Shown here: piece after piece, positions 60,012 to 64,000 of the stretch
Layout: each line of letters starts with the position of its first letter
Position numbering within the stretch: the first letter of the stretch is position 1
From: an uncultured Blautia sp.
GTDB lineage: Bacteria > Bacillota > Clostridia > Lachnospirales > Lachnospiraceae
NCBI GenBank assembly: GCA_900542045.1
Contig: UQMI01000006.1
Coordinates: 22,355 to 86,354, forward strand
Length of the DNA: 64,000 nt
Reading direction: 5' to 3'
Translations under genes and position numbers: made by a program
Notes under the pieces: model-generated
What the model was told of the DNA's origin: nothing
Databases searched by the model: none
Seen by the model: only the letters and a program-made list of their open reading frames with translations

Positions 60012-60464
60012 ATGGGAAATTTTTATACGTCAGCTTGTTTTGGAAATACAATTGGCTTAATTTCGCTTATCATTGGGATTGTATCCCTTGCTTTAACCAT
60101 TTGTGTGAATCGTAAGGCGAAAAAAATTGAATATGCAATCAAGGAAACCAAGAGGAAAACTACGCGAAGAATAAATTTAAAAAATGCAGCTCCTGATCTT
60201 GCAAAAGAGCTTTCGGACAAATACAATGCCATTAAGGAAACAGAATATGTTTCATGGAATACATCCGTAGGTTTACTAAGTGTTTTCGGCAATATGGATC
60301 CATACAAAATCTGTTTTAACCAGGAAGATTTAAAAACATTTGAAAATGCGTATGATTATTTAAAGAACTTCAAGGAAGATAGGGACAAGGACAAAATAAA
60401 GGAATTATTGATACATATTGCAAAGACCATTGGCATATTAAAAAGAGGAGAGTATTTGGAATGA
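60012..60464 (+). CDS. Unknown membrane protein, first gene of a two-gene cassette
   Basis: 150 residues with one hydrophobic helix near the start (IGLISLIIGIVSLALTICV), a very basic stretch (KRKTTRRINLK) and a soluble helical domain (DLAKELSDKYNAIKETEYV, FENAYDYLKNFKEDRDKDKIKELLIHIAKTIG). Ribosome site AAAAGGAAAT. AT-rich compared with the phage core. Overlaps the next gene by 4 bp (ATGA). Family not recognised. Confidence 0.6.
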   Translation: MGNFYTSACFGNTIGLISLIIGIVSLALTICVNRKAKKIEYAIKETKRKTTRRINLKNAAPDLAKELSDKYNAIKETEYVSWNTSVGLLSVFGNMDPYKICFNQEDLKTFENAYDYLKNFKEDRDKDKIKELLIHIAKTIGILKRGEYLE

Positions 60465-60901
60465 TAGGAGAACAGATGAAAGAATTCATTACCGGATTGA
60501 TCAAAAAAACTAAATCTAATGATCTGCAATGGATTCCACTGATATTGTTTGCGGGTTACAGAGAAGTTGAAATTGAAGTAAAAGATCTTTTGGCACATTT
60601 AGAAAATCATGTTTTTGAAAGAATAATATTTAATTCTTCTTACATCTTGGAGCATAACAACGGGTATATAGTGCTATGTAATGTATCATTTTTTATTCAG
60701 GACACTGATATTCGATGTTCAAAATTATTTTTGCTTACCAAAATCAATCCAAGCCTTCCACTTATGGATTCTGGAAATTATCCGGCATTTCAAGAAGATT
60801 TAGAAAAGCTAAAACTATTTATAGAGCGTAATCTCGAATCTGAATATCACTTTCCAGATGACCTCTACCGATTTTGGTCAGATATAATTGAAGACAAATG
60901 A
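60461..60901 (+). CDS. Unknown soluble protein, second gene of the cassette
   Basis: 146 residues with mixed alpha/beta character (QWIPLILFAGYREVEIEVKDLLAHL, SYILEHNNGYIVLCNVSFFIQDTDI, RCSKLFLLTKINPSLPLMD). No signal or membrane helix. Coupled to the membrane protein before it. No motif known to me. Position between repressor and integrase is where phages carry immunity or defence genes. Confidence 0.6.
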   Translation: MIGEQMKEFITGLIKKTKSNDLQWIPLILFAGYREVEIEVKDLLAHLENHVFERIIFNSSYILEHNNGYIVLCNVSFFIQDTDIRCSKLFLLTKINPSLPLMDSGNYPAFQEDLEKLKLFIERNLESEYHFPDDLYRFWSDIIEDK

Positions 60902-60949
60902 TATAACCGCTTAAGCGATTATATAAATTTTACAAGGAGGATGATGAAA

Positions 60950-61516
60950 ATGAAAAAAGAGGGAACTAAGCTATGCAAACACTGTAAGACAGAAATACCA
61001 GCAGACGCAAAAGTGTGTCCAAACTGTCGTAAAAAGCAGGGTGGAAAGATTAAGTGGATTATTATTGCAATTGTTGTCCTTGCAGTGATAGGAGCTGCTG
61101 TTGGAGGCGGAAATGACGATGATGAAGGAACCGTTGCAACAAATACAGCGGGATCCACAGAAGCATCTACAGAAACACCGGAACCACAGGAAGAAATTTC
61201 CTATACGAAAGTTTCCGTTTCTCAAATGATGAATGATCTTGAAACAAATGCTATGAACGCTTCCGATACGTATAAAGATCAGTATTTGGAAATAACAGGA
61301 AGATTGGCAAATATCGACAGCAGTGGGAAATACATATCTTTACTTCCAGAAGATGAAGAATATGCAATAATAGGCGTGCAGTGTTATATTCAGAATGATG
61401 AGCAAAAAACTACAGTTTCGTCTTTATCTACTGGACAAACCGTAACAGTAAGAGGAAAATGTACAGACGTTGGAGAAGTGCTTGGATACAGTTTTGATAT
61501 AGATTCCATAAATTAA
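60950..61516 (+). CDS. Zinc-ribbon membrane protein with OB-fold domain
   Basis: 188 residues; the ATG at 60950 has AGGAGG 9 bp before it (ATGs at 60941 and 60944 are too close). Order: zinc ribbon (CKHCKTEIPADAKVCPNC), one membrane helix (WIIIAIVVLAVIGAAVG), a Thr/Ser/Glu linker, then a tRNA_anti-like OB domain (YLEITGRLANIDSSGKYISLL...GQTVTVRGKCTDVGEV). The OB part should lie outside the cell. Such proteins occur in prophages and bacteria; role unknown, possibly superinfection exclusion. Confidence 0.75.
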   Translation: MKKEGTKLCKHCKTEIPADAKVCPNCRKKQGGKIKWIIIAIVVLAVIGAAVGGGNDDDEGTVATNTAGSTEASTETPEPQEEISYTKVSVSQMMNDLETNAMNASDTYKDQYLEITGRLANIDSSGKYISLLPEDEEYAIIGVQCYIQNDEQKTTVSSLSTGQTVTVRGKCTDVGEVLGYSFDIDSIN

Positions 61517-61593
61517 TAAACAAAAAACCCGGCCTCTGCGCCAACACCGGAATAATGCAAAAATGAATTTTTCGTGAACTTTTTTTATTTATA

Positions 61594-61622
61594 TTGACTT
61601 TTTACTGCCAAAGGCATAAGAT
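61594..61622 (+). promoter_or_regulatory. Promoter of the RNA-NYN module
   Basis: -35 TTGACT (61594-61599), 17-bp spacer, -10 TAAGAT (61617-61622). Confidence 0.6.
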
Positions 61623-61628
61623 TACAGT

Positions 61629-61708
61629 GTAAAAAGATTTATTAAGTAAACGTGTCCTAGGTAGTAAGTCCCCATTATAAGGGTAAGGCTGAAACCTAGG
61701 ATTTTTTT
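61629..61708 (+). ncRNA. Short terminated leader RNA before the NYN gene
   Basis: Predicted 80-nt RNA from the promoter above to a hairpin TCCTAGGT/ACCTAGGA (61655-61662 and 61694-61701) followed by seven T. The 31-nt loop can fold again (CCC/GGG around ATTATAA). The terminator lies only 19 bp before the NYN start, so most transcripts would stop before it. Could be an attenuator or an independent RNA that controls the protein. Confidence 0.55.
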
Positions 61709-61727
61709 GTTACAAAGGAGAACTTCC

Positions 61728-62393
61728 ATGAAAACAGCAATATTAGTAGACGGAGGTTTTTATAGGAGACGCGCTTTTGTGGCTTACGGAGATAAAAATC
61801 CTGCCGAACGCGCTGATGAATTATACGCTTATTGTAAGCGTCACTTGAATACTCATGGTGAAAATAGTGAATTATACAGAATTTTTTACTATGATTGCCC
61901 ACCAATGACTCGGCAAGTATTTCATCCATTAACACAAAAAAATGTAAACTTTGCAAAATCCGATACATATACATGGGCGATAAAATTTTTTGATGAACTG
62001 AAAAAGAAAAGAAAAGTCGCCTTGCGAATGGGCGAACTTTCTGAACAACAGGCCCATTATGTATTAAAAAACAATAAGCTCAATCAGTTAATTCGCGGTG
62101 AAATTTCCGTACAGGATTTAACCGAAAAAGATTTCTTATTTAACGTTGAGCAAAAAGGCGTTGATATGCGCATCGGCCTTGATATTGCATCACTTTCCTT
62201 TAAAAAGCAAGTAGATCAAATTGTACTAATATCCGGCGATAACGACTTTGTTTCAGCCGCGAAATTAGCAAGACGAGAAGGAATTGACTTTATCCTAGAT
62301 GCTTTACATACAAATATCAAGCCTAATCTATTTGAGCATATTGATGGATTGCGAACATGTGATAATTGTTTTAAGCCCAAAAATGACATATAA
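61728..62393 (+). CDS. NYN-domain (LabA/DUF88-like) putative RNase
   Basis: 221 residues from the ATG at 61728, 7 bp after AAGGAG. PIN-like fold with acidic residues in TAILVDGGFYRR, KGVDMRIGLDIASL and QIVLISGDNDFVSAAKLAR, the catalytic Asp set of NYN nucleases. The end has CDNC. NYN proteins cut RNA; several act in defence or RNA processing. Placed behind a terminated RNA and next to the integrase. Confidence 0.85.
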   Translation: MKTAILVDGGFYRRRAFVAYGDKNPAERADELYAYCKRHLNTHGENSELYRIFYYDCPPMTRQVFHPLTQKNVNFAKSDTYTWAIKFFDELKKKRKVALRMGELSEQQAHYVLKNNKLNQLIRGEISVQDLTEKDFLFNVEQKGVDMRIGLDIASLSFKKQVDQIVLISGDNDFVSAAKLARREGIDFILDALHTNIKPNLFEHIDGLRTCDNCFKPKNDI

Positions 62394-62608
62394 ATAAAAA
62401 CCGCCCCGGCGCTACCAACACCAAGGCGGTAAATCGCAGGACTCACGCCAATGAGCCCTACACCCATGATCTACATGGGTATCTCACATTTAATGCCCCG
62501 AGGGCGATATCATACAAAATTATTATATCATCTTCGGGGCAGCCGCGCAAGGGAACAGAAGTTCTCTGGCTGTTATTTTTATACCCAAAAAGAAAGGAAG
62601 ATGATTAT
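62394..62608. other. Structured region upstream of the integrase
   Basis: No gene. Three inverted repeats: ACCGCC/GGCGGT (62399-62431, T run on the minus strand), ACCCATG/CATGGGT (about 62462-62480) and GCCCCGA/TCGGGGC (62494-62542) with extra pairing inside. May form a leader that limits integrase expression. Confidence 0.45.
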
Positions 62609-63709
62609 ATGTGGGTTGAACAAACGAATCAAGGTAAATACAAATTCATTGAACGGTACACAGACCCTCTAACGGGCAAATACAGGCGTGTTTCTGTAGT
62701 ATTGGATAAAAATACCGCACAGTCTCGAAAACAGGCTCAGAAGGCCCTTACAGAAAAGATTGAGCGGGCAGGTAATGAGCCAAATAAGATGACATTGGGT
62801 GAGCTGGTAGAGAAATACCGGGAGGAGCAGAAGAAAACAGTAAAAACCTCCACCTACCAAAGAAATTACTTTGCGTGCGAAACTTTAAAAAAGATTTTGG
62901 GCGCTGACACGCTGCTAAGTGCTCTCAATGCTGGGTACATACGGTCTGCTATGCTGGCCACAGGGAAAGAGCATGGGACGCTTAACGAGCATCTTGTAAG
63001 GCTTAAAGCTCTACTTCGGTGGGGATATCGGAACGATTATTTAAAGGATATTGCCTATCTCGACAAATTGGATCGTTTTCCAGACACCCCTCACCGTGCA
63101 AAAATAGAAGGTAAATTCCTGGAAGCAAACGAGGTTGGCTCCTTAATTAAAAGTATGAGAGTTTCTGAATGGCGAAACCTGACAGAATTTCTTGTGTTAT
63201 CCGGCCTTCGTTTTGGTGAGGCGGCTGCATTGACATTATCCGATCTGGATTTTAAAAACCGCACGATCCATGTCACTAAAAATTACGATTCCGTTAATGA
63301 TTTGGTAACTACACCAAAGACTCGTACATCTACCAGGGATGTCTATATGCAGGATGATTTATACCATTTATGCCGCAAAATTGTTGCCGGCTCTCTTGCA
63401 AATTCCATTGCATCTATGGATACCGGAAACCTTCTTTTTCCGGGTGAAAACGGAATGCACATAAGTTTTTATACATACAACAAATATCTACGGGAAAACG
63501 CCCAGAAGATATTGAAGAGGAAAATCACGCCACATACATTAAGGCATACACACGCCAGTTTGATGTTCGAGCAGGGAATGAGTGAAGCCGCAATTTCCAG
63601 AAGACTTGGTCATTCAAACAGTAACATCACAAAAGAAATTTATCTTCATGCCACCAAGAAGCTTCAGGAAAAAGAAAATAAGCAAATTAAAAGTATAAAG
63701 CTTTTATAA
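62609..63709 (+). CDS. int: Tyrosine integrase
   Basis: 366 residues. N-terminal arm-binding domain (about 1-60), core-binding SAM-like domain (GELVEKYREEQKKTVKTSTYQRNYF), catalytic domain with Arg in LSGLRFGEAAAL (~198), Lys in TPKTRTSTR, HTLRHTHAS (~309-313), GHSN and the nucleophile Tyr in ITKEIYLHA (~344). Integrates into the tRNA-Leu 3' end 88 bp away. Start behind AAAGGAA. Confidence 0.95.
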   Translation: MWVEQTNQGKYKFIERYTDPLTGKYRRVSVVLDKNTAQSRKQAQKALTEKIERAGNEPNKMTLGELVEKYREEQKKTVKTSTYQRNYFACETLKKILGADTLLSALNAGYIRSAMLATGKEHGTLNEHLVRLKALLRWGYRNDYLKDIAYLDKLDRFPDTPHRAKIEGKFLEANEVGSLIKSMRVSEWRNLTEFLVLSGLRFGEAAALTLSDLDFKNRTIHVTKNYDSVNDLVTTPKTRTSTRDVYMQDDLYHLCRKIVAGSLANSIASMDTGNLLFPGENGMHISFYTYNKYLRENAQKILKRKITPHTLRHTHASLMFEQGMSEAAISRRLGHSNSNITKEIYLHATKKLQEKENKQIKSIKLL

Positions 63710-63728
63710 TTTGCCCCTTTCATGCCCC
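63710..63728. repeat. Right arm-type integrase site pair
   Basis: TTTGCCCCTTTCATGCCCC: two TGCCCC units 11 bp apart, same form and orientation as 19217-19236, 68 bp inside attR. Confidence 0.6.
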
Positions 63729-63747
63729 ATTTTTTAGATTTATAAAG

Positions 63748-63787
63748 AAAAATCCCCAGAGATACTGTATTTACAGCACTTCCGGGG
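63748..63787 (-). terminator. Phage-supplied terminator for tRNA-Leu
   Basis: Minus strand: CCCCGGAAGTGCTGT pairs with ACAGTATCTCTGGGG (14 of 15 incl. G-T) and is followed by ATTTTTCTTT. It lies 10 bp past the tRNA 3' end, inside the prophage, and replaces the original terminator at 19081-19107. Confidence 0.75.
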
Positions 63788-63796
63788 AAAAGTACA

Positions 63797-63811
63797 ATGC
63801 GGATAACAGGA
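63797..63811. repeat. attR core
   Basis: ATGCGGATAACAGGA, covering the 3' end of the tRNA gene. Identical to 19111-19125. Confidence 0.85.
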
Positions 63812-63878
63812 CTTGAACCTGCACGTCAGGGACACCAGAACCTAAATCTGGCGCGTCTGCCAATTCCGCCATATCCGC
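63798..63878 (-). tRNA. tRNA-Leu (anticodon UAG)
   Basis: On the minus strand: acceptor GCGGATA/TATCCGC with discriminator A, anticodon stem CCAGA/TCTGG around loop TTTAGGT (anticodon TAG), long class II variable arm with GTC/GAC, T arm GCAGG-TTCAAGT-CCTGT. CCA is not encoded. The 3' end is shared with the prophage core, so integration rebuilds the gene. Confidence 0.93.
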
Positions 63879-63898
63879 ACATTTTAAAAGCGGATTTT

Positions 63899-63928
63899 AT
63901 TATAACATTTTCCGCAAAAATTTGTCAA
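63899..63928 (-). promoter_or_regulatory. tRNA-Leu promoter
   Basis: Minus-strand -35 TTGACA (63923-63928), 18-bp spacer, -10 TATAAT (63899-63904), 20 bp upstream of the tRNA 5' end. Confidence 0.75.
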
Positions 63929-64000
63929 GGACTGTCCTTTTTCTCCAGCTCTGAAAGGTAAACCTCATATTTTATTGTCTAAAGGGTTTGACAATTTCCT

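Larger units (their letters stand above)
19111..63811. mobile_element. PBSX-like contractile-tail prophage integrated in tRNA-Leu
   Basis: Bounded by the 15-bp att core copies. It contains integrase, repressor, replication, packaging, capsid, sheathed tail, fibre and lysis modules in normal order, about 44.7 kb. All structural genes look intact apart from the out-of-frame G9 fibre gene and the amber-split gene at 46693-47154, so it may be inducible. No excisionase gene was recognised; the HTH-like protein at 58401-58748 is a possible one. Confidence 0.93.

Noticed and set aside
61517..61556. Terminator after the zinc-ribbon gene
   Set aside because: CCGG...CCGG pairing is short and the T run is on the minus strand, so I could not assign it to the plus-strand gene.
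61629..62393. Classical type III toxin-antitoxin system
   Set aside because: The RNA has no tandem repeats and the protein is NYN, not ToxN/AbiQ-like. Kept only as an RNA-protein module of unknown kind.

Overview
The window is Firmicutes DNA, most likely a gut Lachnospiraceae; I cannot name the genus. The reasons are AGGAGG-type ribosome sites, the chromosomal order prfA-prmC-DUF1385-rpmE-rho, an oxygen-sensitive lifestyle (class III ribonucleotide reductase and a flavodiiron protein fused to rubredoxin and its reductase), and a PBSX-like prophage.

Chromosome, 1-19110: the end of an amidohydrolase-like gene on +, then a long run of minus-strand housekeeping genes: sodium symporter, nrdD with two NrdR boxes, hflX, a TPR lipoprotein, glmM, a sugar nucleotidyltransferase, prfA, prmC, DUF1385, rpmE, rho, a DUF815 ATPase and the flavodiiron fusion. 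At 18753-18961 lies a tiny type I toxin-antitoxin locus: a 26-residue holin-like toxin facing a convergent antisense RNA. It is just outside the prophage.

Prophage, 19111-63811 (about 44.7 kb): a contractile-tailed (myovirus) prophage sits in the 3' end of a tRNA-Leu(UAG) gene. It is bounded by a 15-bp repeat, and each end carries a matching pair of TGCCCC arm repeats. Read along the minus strand (right to left) it runs: early and recombination genes (59.2-55.0 kb; SMC-like ATPase, Sak4-like ATPase, DUF669), DEAH helicase and primase-helicase, a possible iteron origin (51.0-51.24 kb), RusA and many small genes, a Dam methylase, an ArpU-like late activator followed by a terminator (46.03 kb), HNH, terminases, portal, ClpP-like protease, capsid, head-tail joining proteins, sheath, tube, a frameshifted tail chaperone, tape measure, baseplate, several fibre genes, holin and endolysin. 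A VapD-like pair and a HicAB pair are inserted in the fibre and lysis regions.

The right end (59.3-63.7 kb) is on + and AT-rich: repressor, an uncharacterised two-gene cassette, a zinc-ribbon/OB membrane protein, a NYN-domain RNase behind a short terminated RNA, and the integrase. Two perfect-consensus divergent promoters with related operators form the lysis-lysogeny switch. A GAACATATGTTC site suggests SOS input to a 36-residue gene convergent with the repressor.

The most notable signals are a G9 tract that puts one of two paralogous receptor-binding genes out of frame (candidate phase variation), a canonical -1 frameshift site in the tail chaperone, the RNA-plus-NYN module, the unknown two-gene cassette, and an in-frame amber codon that splits a phage gene.
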